64,000 nt of DNA from Hyphomicrobiaceae bacterium. GTDB lineage: Bacteria; Pseudomonadota; Alphaproteobacteria; Rhizobiales; Hyphomicrobiaceae. The translations under genes and the position numbers were made by a program. Shown one piece after another: positions 17,504 through 27,012 of this stretch (the stretch's first letter is position 1; each line of letters begins with the position of its first letter). The notes under the pieces are model-generated. The model made no database searches. It had not been told where the DNA came from and saw only the letters and a program-made list of their open reading frames with translations. The stretch covers positions 310,001-374,000 of the forward strand of contig JALHMB010000001.1 in NCBI GenBank assembly GCA_022844275.1. Direction: 5' to 3'.

Positions 17504-19741
17504 CTAGAATTGGATCCGCGTGTTCAGCAGGAAGGTGCGCCCGCGCCCGATCTCGCCCGAAAACGGGTTGAACGGATTGGACGACGACGGCGCAGTGCCG
17601 AGAACGGGCGTGTAGGCCTCGTCGAGTACGTTGGTCACGGTTGCACCGATGTCGAAACCCTCGCGGATCTTGTAGCTGGCGAAGAGATCGAGCAGCTCGT
17701 AGCCCTCGCGGCGGCCGCCGGTTGCCGTTGCGGATGGATCGTCGGCATCCGAGACGAAATAGGCGCGCGCACCGAGAGTCAGGCTCTGATCGAAGAGGCG
17801 AATGCCGGACGTGAGCACGAGATTGTGGTCCGGCATGTACTGGCTCGCGCCATTGCCTGGCGTCTGCGGCGGCAGATCGCTGTTCGTGTACGTGTAGGCG
17901 AGGCCTGCAAAGAAATTGCCCGCGTCATAGTCGGCCTGCACCTCGACGCCCTGGACTGGCGTCGTACCATCAACGTTGCAAAACCAGTTGACGTAGGCCG
18001 AGCTGGTTGGAGAGGCGCCGTTGGTGCACGTGACGATGTAGTCCTCCACGTTCATGCGGAAGTAGGCGACCTTCATGGCGAAGGCGTCTCCGCTCGTGAG
18101 GACGTTGCGGCCGGTGAAGTTGGTCCCGATCTCGAAGCCGCGCTGGATTTCCGCCCTCAGGAAGGGGTTTGCGACGTAACTTGCTGAAGTGCTGCCGGGA
18201 TGCTCGCCGCCGGCCAACATTTCATTCGTCGACGGCGCCCGCATGGACTCCGAGTAGGTGGCATAGACCTTCATCCAATCCGTCAGCCGCGCAGCGAGCG
18301 TGAGCTTGGGATTGACCCGACCGTCCTCATCGTCGATCTGATAGGTGCCAATCGAAGGCAGAGGCGCCGACGGCGTTGCGCGGATAACGCTGACCGTGCC
18401 GTCTATCTTATAGGTGTCGTACCTGAGACCGCCGATCAGATCGAACATGCCGTAGCGGAACGTCGTCTCGGAGAAGACGCCGCCGGTCGACAGCTCCCCA
18501 TTTGGATTGACACCGCCGTTACTCATCTTGAAGTCGTCATGCTGATATTCAACGCCGTAAGTCGATTGCACCGCCACGGCACCAAGCCAGAAGCGCGAAG
18601 TATTCGACACGTCGAAGCCGACGCCCTGATCCTCCATTGTCCGCCCGACCGACGTCGCAAAGCTGTTCAGTCCGCGCAGATACTCCGACTTGACGTCGCT
18701 GTAGTGGACATTGGCCCTGAGGTGGACCAGCGGATTATCTGACGGCGTATAGGCGAACTTGCCGGTGAACAGGTTGGACTTCAGAGTCTGCTCGTAGGAA
18801 TTCGCGGTGAACTCGTTGTCGTACAGCACGGCACCGAAATCGACGCGCACGCCTGGCGTCGGCTTGATGTAGATCTTGGCAAGGCCCGACAGCAGATCCT
18901 GGTCGCCGAATGGCACGGTCTGTCCGTCGCCGTTCTTGTAGCGGCTCTGATCGCGATGGCTGATGGCGGCGGCAACACCCGCAGTGTCGGTGCGCGCCGC
19001 AGCGGCGACCATCTCCTGCCAGCCGATGCCATTGCTGCCCCAGGTCACGCTGCTGAGAATGCCCGAATCCTTGCCCGGCAGGATGATGTCCTCGACGCCG
19101 ATCGTGCGGAAGTTTGCCGAGCCTGCGAGCGTACCGGAGCCACCGGCCGTGGAAATCGCGCCGCGTTGGATGTCGATCCCCGCGAGCAGCTGCGGATCGA
19201 CATAGAGGAAGCCGCTGGCCTCGTGACCGAGGAAGCGGAAATTCTGCCGCGCACCGTCGATCATCATGTTGACGCGGCCATTGCCCTCGAAGCCGCGGAT
19301 ATTCACGGAAATGCCGGGTTGGTTGACGCTCTCGCGCGAGAACGTACCGGCCTGGGCGCGCAGCACATTGTCGACACGCGTGCTGCCGAACGTATCGAGC
19401 TCGCCGCCGCCGACAACACTGATGCCCGCTGGCGCATCATAGGCAGCGGCCTTCGCTGCGGCATCGCGCGCGGCCGCAGTTTCGGGAACTTCTTCGACAG
19501 GTGCTGCTTCGGGCGCAGGTGCGGCAGGCGCCTGCTTCGGCTGGGCGCGCTTTGTTTGCTTGGCGGGCGCGCGCTGCTTCCTCGTTTCGACGCTGAGGGG
19601 CGGCAGATTGGTCGACTGCGCGAGAGCTGGTGCCGTCGAAAGCAGGACGGTCGCCGCGGCGGTGCCCATCAGAATCGCGGTAGGTAATCGAACCGCGCAA
19701 AGACGTCTGGACGCGACAGATCGATCGTTCGAGAACGGCAT
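17504..19741 (-). CDS. TonB-dependent heme/hemoglobin-type outer-membrane receptor
   Basis: A 745-aa outer-membrane transporter. A signal peptide ends at APALAQ, followed by a TonB-box-like segment (LPPLSVETR) and an unusual Ala/Pro/Lys-rich linker. The plug starts around residue 100, with VNIRGFEGNGRVNMMIDGARQ; the barrel ends in ILNTRIQF with C-terminal Phe. Heme receptors carry FRAP and NPNL boxes with a His between them; here MRAPSTNEM, GGEHPGS and NPFLRAE fit that arrangement. Energy would come from TonB-ExbBD. No heme ABC transporter genes are adjacent. A dyad within the candidate promoter suggests repressor control. Confidence 0.82.
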   Translation of the reverse strand: MPFSNDRSVASRRLCAVRLPTAILMGTAAATVLLSTAPALAQSTNLPPLSVETRKQRAPAKQTKRAQPKQAPAAPAPEAAPVEEVPETAAARDAAAKAAAYDAPAGISVVGGGELDTFGSTRVDNVLRAQAGTFSRESVNQPGISVNIRGFEGNGRVNMMIDGARQNFRFLGHEASGFLYVDPQLLAGIDIQRGAISTAGGSGTLAGSANFRTIGVEDIILPGKDSGILSSVTWGSNGIGWQEMVAAAARTDTAGVAAAISHRDQSRYKNGDGQTVPFGDQDLLSGLAKIYIKPTPGVRVDFGAVLYDNEFTANSYEQTLKSNLFTGKFAYTPSDNPLVHLRANVHYSDVKSEYLRGLNSFATSVGRTMEDQGVGFDVSNTSRFWLGAVAVQSTYGVEYQHDDFKMSNGGVNPNGELSTGGVFSETTFRYGMFDLIGGLRYDTYKIDGTVSVIRATPSAPLPSIGTYQIDDEDGRVNPKLTLAARLTDWMKVYATYSESMRAPSTNEMLAGGEHPGSTSASYVANPFLRAEIQRGFEIGTNFTGRNVLTSGDAFAMKVAYFRMNVEDYIVTCTNGASPTSSAYVNWFCNVDGTTPVQGVEVQADYDAGNFFAGLAYTYTNSDLPPQTPGNGASQYMPDHNLVLTSGIRLFDQSLTLGARAYFVSDADDPSATATGGRREGYELLDLFASYKIREGFDIGATVTNVLDEAYTPVLGTAPSSSNPFNPFSGEIGRGRTFLLNTRIQF

Positions 19742-19874
19742 AGCAGCCCCCCAAGAGCCAATGCAGAGATGATGTGAATCGCTGGCGGGCTGGCGCGCGT
19801 GATGCGACTGGCGAGCTGGCTCGTGTCCGGCGGTGCGTCACGACTCGGCGCGACAAGCGACGAACACACAGCCC

Positions 19875-19903
19875 ATGTACGTAAATCGTACTTTTTTAGT
19901 CAA
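19875..19903 (-). promoter_or_regulatory. Candidate promoter and dyad for the TonB-dependent receptor
   Basis: On the minus strand, TTGACT (19903-19898), 17 bases, then GTACAT (19880-19875). The dyad GTACG-TAAAT-CGTAC (19877-19891) lies between and over these boxes in an AT-rich patch about 135 bases before the gene. This placement suits an iron- or heme-responsive repressor, but it does not match a consensus I can name. Confidence 0.35.
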
Positions 19904-20006
19904 CAATAAGACGGTGCGTATGTCTCACGTCGCCCCTGTTCGACCCGACACTGTGACAACGCCGCAACTCATTACTTCACTGGAATAAATCCAATGAAGG
20001 AGAGAA

Positions 20007-21542
20007 CTACTTCTCCGCCTTCTCGTGCTTGTCGGCGATCATGCGATCGAGAAGGCGAACGCCCCAGCCCGAAGACCAGCTCTGATTCAGCTCGTCCTTG
20101 GGCGAGTCGAGCGCCGTGCCGGCAATGTCGAGATGTGCCCAGGGCGTATCCTTGACGAAGCGCTGAATGAACTGCGCCGCCGTGATGGCGCCGCCGAAGC
20201 GCCCGCCTATGTTCTTCATATCGGCGTTCTTGCTGTCGATGAGCTTGTCGTAGGCCTTGCCGAGCGGCATCCGCCAGACCTTCTCGCCTGTGGCGATGCC
20301 GGCATCGGTGATATCGGCCGCGAGCTTGTCGTCATTGGAAAAGAGACCAGCGTGCTCCTTGCCGAGCGCGACCATGATGGCGCCCGTCAGCGTCGCGAGG
20401 TCGACCATGAGGCGCGGCTTGAAGCGCTCCTGTGCGTACCAGATGACGTCCGCCAGGACGAGCCGGCCTTCCGCGTCCGTATTGAGCACTTCGATGGTCT
20501 GGCCTGACATGGAGGTCACGATATCGCCGGGGCGCTGCGCCGCGCCGGACACCATGTTCTCGACGAGACCGATGATACCGACGACATTCGCCGCGGCCTT
20601 GCGCGCGGCGAGCGCCCGCATGAGCCCGACGACGCACGCCGCGCCGCCCATGTCACCCTTCATGTCTTCCATGCCGGCGGCCGGCTTCATGGAGAGGCCG
20701 CCGCTGTCGAAAACGACGCCCTTGCCGATGATGCAGACGGGCTTCGCACGCTTGGACTTGGTACCGTGCCACTGCATGACGACAACGCGCGCTGGCCGCG
20801 TGCTGCCTTGCGCGACGCCGAGCAGCGCACCCATGCCGAGTTTCTCGAGAGCTTCGGGCTCCAGAACTTCGACCTCGACGCCGAGTGAGGAGAGCTCCTC
20901 GGCGCGCGCCGCGAATTCGACGGGGCCGAGTGTATTGGCCGGCTCATTGATGAGATCACGTGCGGTGAACACGCCTTCGGCGACGGCAAGCTTGTCGGCG
21001 AAAGCCCTCTCGGCGTCGCGCGGGTTCTTGCAGTGGATATAGAGGATACTCGACTTTTCCTCGGGCTCCGCTTCACCGTTGTTGTTCTCGCGCGCCGGCC
21101 GCGTGCGGTATTTGCGAAAGTTGTAGCTCCTGAGTAGCGCACCATAGGCCAGCAGCGCGGCAAGCTCGTCCGCGGAGGGCGCGCCCTTGTCCGGCGCTTC
21201 GGCGAAGAGGCTCGCCGTCGGCGTCTTGCGCGCGTGGATGGCTGCGTAGGCGACGGAACCTGCCCGCATCCAGTCGAGCTCGCCGGCGGGTTCACTTTGC
21301 ACCGTGCCGATGAGATGGAGGCGGCTCGCTTCGAGCTTCTCGGGCGAGAGGATCTCGATACTGCTTTTCGCGCGGCCCTTGAAGTCGGCAGCCTTGGCGG
21401 CGCGCGTCAATGCCCCACCCGATTTTTGGTCCATGGCCTTCAACGCCGGCGGCATGTGCAGATCCTGCCCGACCAGCGCGGCGACGACGGGGCTCGCCGA
21501 CGCATCGAGGGCGACAAAGCGGATCTCGGGACGTTGGGACAT
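20007..21542 (-). CDS. pepA: Leucyl aminopeptidase (M17)
   Basis: Cytosolic metallo-aminopeptidase that removes N-terminal residues from peptides; some PepA proteins also bind DNA. At 511 aa it has the usual two-domain length. The catalytic domain contains [16 protein letters not shown] (metal-binding Lys and Asp), [11 protein letters not shown] and the M17 signature [12 protein letters not shown] at about residue 350. It is a single gene on the minus strand, and recQ starts divergently about 270 bases upstream. Confidence 0.95.
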   Translation of the reverse strand: MSQRPEIRFVALDASASPVVAALVGQDLHMPPALKAMDQKSGGALTRAAKAADFKGRAKSSIEILSPEKLEASRLHLIGTVQSEPAGELDWMRAGSVAYAAIHARKTPTASLFAEAPDKGAPSADELAALLAYGALLRSYNFRKYRTRPARENNNGEAEPEEKSSILYIHCKNPRDAERAFADKLAVAEGVFTARDLINEPANTLGPVEFAARAEELSSLGVEVEVLEPEALEKLGMGALLGVAQGSTRPARVVVMQWHGTKSKRAKPVCIIGKGVVFDSGGLSMKPAAGMEDMKGDMGGAACVVGLMRALAARKAAANVVGIIGLVENMVSGAAQRPGDIVTSMSGQTIEVLNTDAEGRLVLADVIWYAQERFKPRLMVDLATLTGAIMVALGKEHAGLFSNDDKLAADITDAGIATGEKVWRMPLGKAYDKLIDSKNADMKNIGGRFGGAITAAQFIQRFVKDTPWAHLDIAGTALDSPKDELNQSWSSGWGVRLLDRMIADKHEKAEK

Positions 21543-21809
21543 CGGGGGACTACTCCTGGACGGGAAGACCTAGCCGGACGACTGCTATAGGGGGCGCCTG
21601 TGGGCTTTCGCAAGTTTTCCCCGCCCCGGACTGTCCGTGTCCGCATGGCTTGGCGGCTCGAGATGCATGGAAAGCCCGCCTGGGCCGCAATTCGGCAACC
21701 CTCGAGCGGCAATCCACGCCACTCCGGCCGGCCGGCGTTGGCAGGGGCCTAGAATCGCGCTCATGGTGGAATCAAGCAACGATTTTCCTCGCGCCGCCGG
21801 ACGCCACGC

Positions 21810-23690
21810 ATGTCTTTGTTCGCCCTTCAGATGCCGGCGGCACCCGCATGGGACGCCGGGGATGCCGGCGATGCCTTCGAGCGGGCGCAGGCCATTCTCG
21901 AGACGACCTTCGGCTACCGCAGCTTCCGCTCGCACCAGGAAAGCGCGATCCGTGCGCTGCTCGAAAACCGCGACGCCTTCGTGCTCATGCCGACGGGCGG
22001 CGGTAAATCGCTCTGCTACCAGATCCCCGCGCTCGTGCGTCCCGGCACCGCCGTCGTCGTCTCGCCGCTGATCGCGCTCATGCAGGATCAGGTCGACGCC
22101 TTGAAGTCGCTCGGCGTGAATGCGGCCTTCCTCAACTCTTCGCTCTCCTGGCCGGAGCAGATCGAGATCGAGAAATCTGTGCGCGCTGGCGCCCTCGATC
22201 TGCTCTACGTCGCGCCTGAACGCCTCGTGCAGCCGCGCCTGCTGGAGCTCCTTTCCTCGACGGACGTCGCTCTCTTCGCCATCGACGAGGCACACTGCGT
22301 TTCGCAATGGGGGCACGACTTCCGCCCCGAGTACCGCCAGCTCCGCATTCTGGCTGAGCGCTTTCCCGGCGTGCCGCGCATCGCGCTCACGGCGACGGCG
22401 GATGAGAAGACGCGCGCCGAGATCGTGCGCGAGCTGGCTCTCGAAAAGGCCGAGAAGCTCGTCGCGAGCTTCGACCGACCGAACATCCGCTACCGCATTG
22501 CCGAGACCGGTAGCATGGGCGCCCGCGAGCGTCTGTGGCGCTTCATCGCCGAGGAGCACGCCAGCGATGCCGGCATCGTCTACTGCCTGAGCCGCAAACA
22601 GGTCGAGGAAACCGCCGACTGGCTCACGTCCAAGGGGCGCGCGGCACTCGCCTATCATGCAGGCCTCGCGCCCGAAGTACGCCGCTCCGCGCAGCAGCGC
22701 TTTCTCGCCGAGGATGGCCTGATCGTCGTCGCGACCATCGCGTTCGGCATGGGGATCGACAAGCCGGACGTGCGCTTCGTCGCGCATCTGAGCCTGCCCA
22801 AATCAATCGAAGCCTATTACCAGGAGACGGGCCGCGCCGGACGTGACGGCGAGCCGGCCGATGCCTGGATGGCCTATGGTCTCGGCGATATCATCACGCA
22901 GCGCCAATGGATCGCGCAGTCGGAAGCGGGCGAGCAGCACAAGGCCGTGCAGCGCACGAAGCTCGACGCACTCATCGCACTCGCCGAGGCGGCAAGCTGT
23001 CGCCGTCAGCTGCTCCTTGCGTACTTCGGCGAGGAACGGCCAGAGCCCTGCGGCAACTGCGACAACTGCCTCGAGCCGCCGGACTGCATCGACGGGTCCG
23101 TGCTCGCGCAGAAGGCGCTCTCGGCCGTCTACCGGACGGATCAGCGCTTCGGCGTCGGCTATGTCGTCGATGTGCTCACCGGCAAGGTCGACGAGCGCAT
23201 CGTGCGCAATCACCACGACAAGCTCTCCGTCTTCGGCATCGGCCGCGACGTCGATGGCGCGCAATGGCGCAGTATCCTTCGCCAGCTCGTCGCTGCCGGC
23301 CACCTCGTCGCCGATGACGAAGGCCACGGCACGCTGGCCCTCGGCGAAAGCGCACGGACCGTACTCCGCGGCGAGGCACCCTTCATGGTGCGCAAGCAGT
23401 CCGCGAGCGCGCGTACGCGTGGCGAAGGGCGCAAGCGCACATCCCGGCGCAATGCCGTAGTGCCGGGTCTGCAGGAAAACGAGGTCGAGCTCTATCGTAC
23501 GCTACGTGAAGTGCGTGGCCAGCTCGCCCGTGAGGCGAACGTGCCGCCCTACATCGTCTGCCACGACCGCTCGCTGCTCGACATGGTGCGCCTCAAGCCC
23601 CGGACGCGGGACGAGCTCAAGCTCGTGCACGGCATGGGCGAGGCGCGCGTCACCCGCTACGGCGGGGCATTTCTGCAGGCGCTTAAATAG
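21810..23690 (+). CDS. recQ: ATP-dependent DNA helicase RecQ
   Basis: 3'-5' superfamily 2 helicase acting in recombination and stalled-fork repair. It has 626 aa. Helicase motifs: [13 protein letters not shown], Walker [13 protein letters not shown] (about residue 60), [18 protein letters not shown] (about 157), ALTATAD, and motif [12 protein letters not shown]. The zinc-binding part of the RQC domain is intact ([12 protein letters not shown]... CGNCDNC), and an HRDC domain ends the protein (about 550-626). The start is uncertain because no strong Shine-Dalgarno is visible; a second Met is at residue 7. Confidence 0.94.
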   Translation: MSLFALQMPAAPAWDAGDAGDAFERAQAILETTFGYRSFRSHQESAIRALLENRDAFVLMPTGGGKSLCYQIPALVRPGTAVVVSPLIALMQDQVDALKSLGVNAAFLNSSLSWPEQIEIEKSVRAGALDLLYVAPERLVQPRLLELLSSTDVALFAIDEAHCVSQWGHDFRPEYRQLRILAERFPGVPRIALTATADEKTRAEIVRELALEKAEKLVASFDRPNIRYRIAETGSMGARERLWRFIAEEHASDAGIVYCLSRKQVEETADWLTSKGRAALAYHAGLAPEVRRSAQQRFLAEDGLIVVATIAFGMGIDKPDVRFVAHLSLPKSIEAYYQETGRAGRDGEPADAWMAYGLGDIITQRQWIAQSEAGEQHKAVQRTKLDALIALAEAASCRRQLLLAYFGEERPEPCGNCDNCLEPPDCIDGSVLAQKALSAVYRTDQRFGVGYVVDVLTGKVDERIVRNHHDKLSVFGIGRDVDGAQWRSILRQLVAAGHLVADDEGHGTLALGESARTVLRGEAPFMVRKQSASARTRGEGRKRTSRRNAVVPGLQENEVELYRTLREVRGQLAREANVPPYIVCHDRSLLDMVRLKPRTRDELKLVHGMGEARVTRYGGAFLQALK

Positions 23691-23771
23691 CAAACGCCGC
23701 ACTATATTCGAACGTGCGCTCGCCTCGCGCCTCTCCTATAAACCGCTGCCCACTCGTGCGTGAGGTGTCCA

Positions 23772-24248
23772 ATGTCCAAGCCGACCCTGCCAGCTTTCGA
23801 TCCATCCGACGTCGCAGAAACGAACTACACGAGCTATCCGGAAGAGCTCCGCAGCGTGAACCAGAACCGCTGGAACCGCCGGCTCGGGGATCATGCCGGC
23901 ATTCGCAACTACGGAGTCAATCTCACGCGCATCGTGCCGGGCGGCCAATCCTCGAGCCGGCACGCCCACTCGCACCAGGATGAGTTCATCTACATCCTGA
24001 AGGGCGAGGCTGTGCTCGAAACCAATGCCGGTCGTCAGGTGCTGAAGGCCGGCATGTGCGCGGGCTTTCCGGCCGGCACTGGCGACGCGCATCGCTTTGT
24101 CAATGAATCCTCAGAGGATGTGCTGCTGCTCGTCGTGGGCGACCGCACGGCAGGGGACGAGATCACCTATCCGACGCTCGACCTGCACGCGAAGCTCGGC
24201 TCCGACGGCAAGTACGTCTTCTCGCGAAAAGACGGCACCCCTTACTGA
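23772..24248 (+). CDS. Cupin-domain protein
   Basis: A 158-aa single-domain cupin. The first metal-binding motif appears as GGQSSSRHAHSHQDEFIYILKGEAVL and the second as FPAGTGDAHRFVNES, giving the expected His/His/Glu and His ligands. Members can be dioxygenases, isomerases or sugar-binding proteins; nothing here specifies the substrate. The ATG at 23772 has GAGG upstream and is preferred over the GTG in the track. It follows recQ by about 80 bases. Confidence 0.82.
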   Translation: MSKPTLPAFDPSDVAETNYTSYPEELRSVNQNRWNRRLGDHAGIRNYGVNLTRIVPGGQSSSRHAHSHQDEFIYILKGEAVLETNAGRQVLKAGMCAGFPAGTGDAHRFVNESSEDVLLLVVGDRTAGDEITYPTLDLHAKLGSDGKYVFSRKDGTPY

Positions 24249-24378
24249 ACGCGCCGTCCGAAGGCGCTGGAAGCCCCGCACACACATTATCCTATTGGCA
24301 TGGACACGCGCGGATGCTAGCGAGCAACGCATAGGTCGTCGCGCAATTCAGGAACGACCGTGATTCACAGGTGCCCGC

Positions 24379-24969
24379 GTGCTGTTTCCGACCGATCTTG
24401 CGTCCTTCTTAGAAATCATCCGCCAGAACCACGATGCGATCTACGGATTGATGTTCGCCTATGCGACCTCGCATAGCCTGCTGCTCGCTATGTTTGCCGG
24501 ATACGCTGCTCACTCTGGCGCGCTGAATTTCGGGACGTTGATCTTCGTCTGTTGGCTCGGCAGCTTCACCGGCGACGTCGTCCGCTTCTGGATTGGACGC
24601 CGTTTCGGGACGCAGTGGCTCGGATCGTTCCCGCGCCTGCAGCGCGCCATCCAGACGGCAGCTCTCTTGGCGGCTCGGCATCACTACTGGATGATCCTCA
24701 TTCACCGCTATCCCCATGGCATCCGCGGCGTCGCCGGCTTCGCTTACGGCGTATCATCACTTTCCTGGTCGAGCTTTCTTGCTCTGAACTTCGTTGCTGC
24801 CGGCATCTGGGCGGTCGCCGTCGTCTCGGCCGGCTACGCGTTCGGCGAGTTTTCTGAAAAGTTCATGAGTCAGGCCTCGTCGGGTCTCGGCGCGGTGATG
24901 CTCATCGCCTTCCTCGGACTTTCCTGGATTCTCAGCCGACGGCTCGAGCGTGCCATCGAACGGACCTGA
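24379..24969 (+). CDS. DedA-like (VTT domain) membrane protein
   Basis: Integral inner-membrane protein of 196 aa starting with GTG. It shows several hydrophobic segments and the DedA-type centre GSFTGDVVRFWIGRRFG followed by HRYPHGIRGVAGFAYG, which carries conserved charged and Pro/Gly residues of the SNARE-associated/VTT family. Family members include phospholipid scramblases and flippases such as those recycling undecaprenyl phosphate; the exact role here is unknown. A strong hairpin terminator follows. Confidence 0.75.
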   Translation: MLFPTDLASFLEIIRQNHDAIYGLMFAYATSHSLLLAMFAGYAAHSGALNFGTLIFVCWLGSFTGDVVRFWIGRRFGTQWLGSFPRLQRAIQTAALLAARHHYWMILIHRYPHGIRGVAGFAYGVSSLSWSSFLALNFVAAGIWAVAVVSAGYAFGEFSEKFMSQASSGLGAVMLIAFLGLSWILSRRLERAIERT

Positions 24970-25000
24970 ACCACTTTGCAGCAGCAGTACCTGAGAGCAT

Positions 25001-25026
25001 GAAAGCCGCCCCTTGAGGCGGCTTTC
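25001..25026. terminator. Terminator between the DedA-like gene and dctM
   Basis: Perfect inverted repeat GAAAGCCGCC-CCTTGA-GGCGGCTTTC in the convergent intergenic space. The 10-base-pair stem ends in A/T runs on both strands, so it can serve both genes. Confidence 0.82.
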
Positions 25027-25058
25027 TGTCATAAGCGTCGCGATGCGCTGTGTTGAGC

Positions 25059-26372
25059 CTACCGCAGCATTTTGTAGGGCAGCCACGTGATGAGCTCGGG
25101 GAAGATCATCATCAATGCCAGCGCGGTTGCCTGTAGCAGGATGAACGGTGTCACCGATTTGTAGATGTCGAGCATGGTAACGCCCTTCGGCGCCACGCTG
25201 CGGATGTAGAACAGGTTGAAGCCGAACGGCGGCGTCAGGAATGCCATCTCCATGTTCACGACGAACAGCACGGCAAACCACACCGGGTCGAATCCAAGCT
25301 GCACGATGATGGGGAAGAAGAGCGGCGCCGTCAGCAGCATGATGCCGATCGGATCGAGGAAGCATCCCATGACGATCCAGATCAACTGCATGCCGATAAT
25401 CGTTCCCCAGCGTCCGCCCGGGAGGTACGACAGCATATCCCTCACAAGCTGGTCGGCGCCCACCGCCGCATATAGCGACGTGAACATCGATGCCGCGAAC
25501 ACGATCCACAAGACCATGCAGCTCAGCCGCAAGGTTATGAGGCAGGACTCGCGCACGGCCGTCCACGTGAGCTTGCCATAGACGAGGGCGCAGAGGATCG
25601 AGCCGAGTGCTCCGATGCCGGCGGCCTCGCTCGGCGTCGCGACGCCGCCGACGATCGAGCCGAGCACCATGATCACGAGCGCTATCGGCAGGATCACCGA
25701 CTTGAGCGCCACGAGTTTCTCCGGCCATGTCGCGCGCTCCTCGATCGGCAACGCGGGTCCTATGCTCGGACGAATTGCGCATATGATCAGGATATAGGCG
25801 ATGAACAGCACGACGATCACGAGCCCGGCGGTGATGCCGCCGAGGAAGAGCATGCCGACCGACGTGTTGGTGTAGAGACCGAGCACGATCATCAGCACGC
25901 TCGGTGGGATGAGAACGCCCAGCGCACCGCCGCCGGCGACGCTACCGATACTGATGCCCTTGCTGTAGTTGGCGGCCAGCATCGATGGCAGCGCGACAAG
26001 GCCCATGGTCACGGTCGCAGCCCCGCTGACGCCGACGAGCGCCGCAAAGATCGTGCAGACGAGAATGGTGCCGACCGCTAGGCCGCCATTCACCCCGCCA
26101 AACCACTTCTTCATCATATCGTAGAGGTCGTTGGCGAGACCCGACCTCTCCAACATGCAGCCCATGAAGATGAACATCGGAATCGCTAACAGCACGAAGC
26201 TGGTGGCCGTGCTGAAGGTCTTGATGCCGAGCGCATAAAGGGCATCCGGCCCCCAGAGGAAGTACGTGCCGACGATCGCGGCGCTGCCGAGCGCGAAGAC
26301 GAGCGGCAGGCCGGCGGCCATGAGCAGGAGAAAGGATCCGAAAAGTAGGATCGTGACGACTTCTATGCTCAT
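25059..26372 (-). CDS. dctM: TRAP transporter large permease (DctM)
   Basis: Large membrane subunit of a tripartite ATP-independent periplasmic transporter, 437 aa with about 12 hydrophobic segments. Typical DctM stretches are AIPMFIFMGCMLERSG, GVSGAATVTMGLVALPSM, GVLIPPSVLMIVLG and TPPFGFNLFYIRSV. It imports organic acids using an ion gradient with the small permease and periplasmic binding protein encoded upstream. Its start overlaps the dctQ stop by four bases, so translation is coupled. Confidence 0.93.
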   Translation of the reverse strand: MSIEVVTILLFGSFLLLMAAGLPLVFALGSAAIVGTYFLWGPDALYALGIKTFSTATSFVLLAIPMFIFMGCMLERSGLANDLYDMMKKWFGGVNGGLAVGTILVCTIFAALVGVSGAATVTMGLVALPSMLAANYSKGISIGSVAGGGALGVLIPPSVLMIVLGLYTNTSVGMLFLGGITAGLVIVVLFIAYILIICAIRPSIGPALPIEERATWPEKLVALKSVILPIALVIMVLGSIVGGVATPSEAAGIGALGSILCALVYGKLTWTAVRESCLITLRLSCMVLWIVFAASMFTSLYAAVGADQLVRDMLSYLPGGRWGTIIGMQLIWIVMGCFLDPIGIMLLTAPLFFPIIVQLGFDPVWFAVLFVVNMEMAFLTPPFGFNLFYIRSVAPKGVTMLDIYKSVTPFILLQATALALMMIFPELITWLPYKMLR

Positions 26373-26920
26373 TGGCGGACCTCCGCCGCGTCGTGCGTCG
26401 CATCTTCAGGTATGAGCTCCGTGCCGGTGATGGCCATGTGCAGATCTCGCACGACACGTGCGATTGCCTGCAGCAGAAGCAACCCCGAGCCTATGGGCAA
26501 GGAAACCATGACCGGAAAGAGAGGTGGGCTCCAGTCGGAGGACGCGCGCTGGCCCGTCTCCAGGGCCTCCTTCGCCATGATGAACGTCTGATCGAACATC
26601 ACCCAGCAGAAGAGGAGCATGAAGCCGGCAGTCAGCACGTCGACGGTTGCCTGAGTGCGGCGGGACCATCGCGAGTACAGGATGTCCATGGAGACATGGT
26701 CGCGATTGAGCAGGGTGTAGCCTGCACCGAGCATGATGATGGCGGCAAAGATGAAGCTGATCATCTCGTTGCCCCACGTCGTGGGGGCCCTCATCACGTA
26801 CCGCAGGAAGACCTCGTAGCAGACGAGGGCGACAAGGCCGAGGATCGCGACCCCGGCGATATAGCCGACCACGCCGTTCAGCCGATCGACGAAGCGAACG
26901 GCGGCGCGCAGGAAGTTCAT
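26369..26920 (-). CDS. dctQ: TRAP transporter small permease (DctQ)
   Basis: A 183-aa protein with four predicted membrane spans, including VVGYIAGVAILGLVALVCYEVFLRYVMR and the conserved PTTWGNEMISFIFAAIIMLGAGYTL region of DctQ proteins. It forms the membrane complex with DctM. It lies between dctP (about 90 bases upstream) and dctM (4-base overlap), the standard order. Confidence 0.9.
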   Translation of the reverse strand: MNFLRAAVRFVDRLNGVVGYIAGVAILGLVALVCYEVFLRYVMRAPTTWGNEMISFIFAAIIMLGAGYTLLNRDHVSMDILYSRWSRRTQATVDVLTAGFMLLFCWVMFDQTFIMAKEALETGQRASSDWSPPLFPVMVSLPIGSGLLLLQAIARVVRDLHMAITGTELIPEDATHDAAEVRQ

Positions 26921-27012
26921 GAGAGCTTTTCTCCAGGCCCGGAGCGCAGGAACAGCGCCGGGGCGAGCCTTTGGGCGCGCTCCGGAACTGTTTTGCGTCT
27001 ATCTTCTGGTGA

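Noticed and set aside
21585-22787. 400-aa antisense ORF opposite recQ
   Set aside because: It mirrors recQ codons, contains no recognisable motif and crosses the recQ promoter region.
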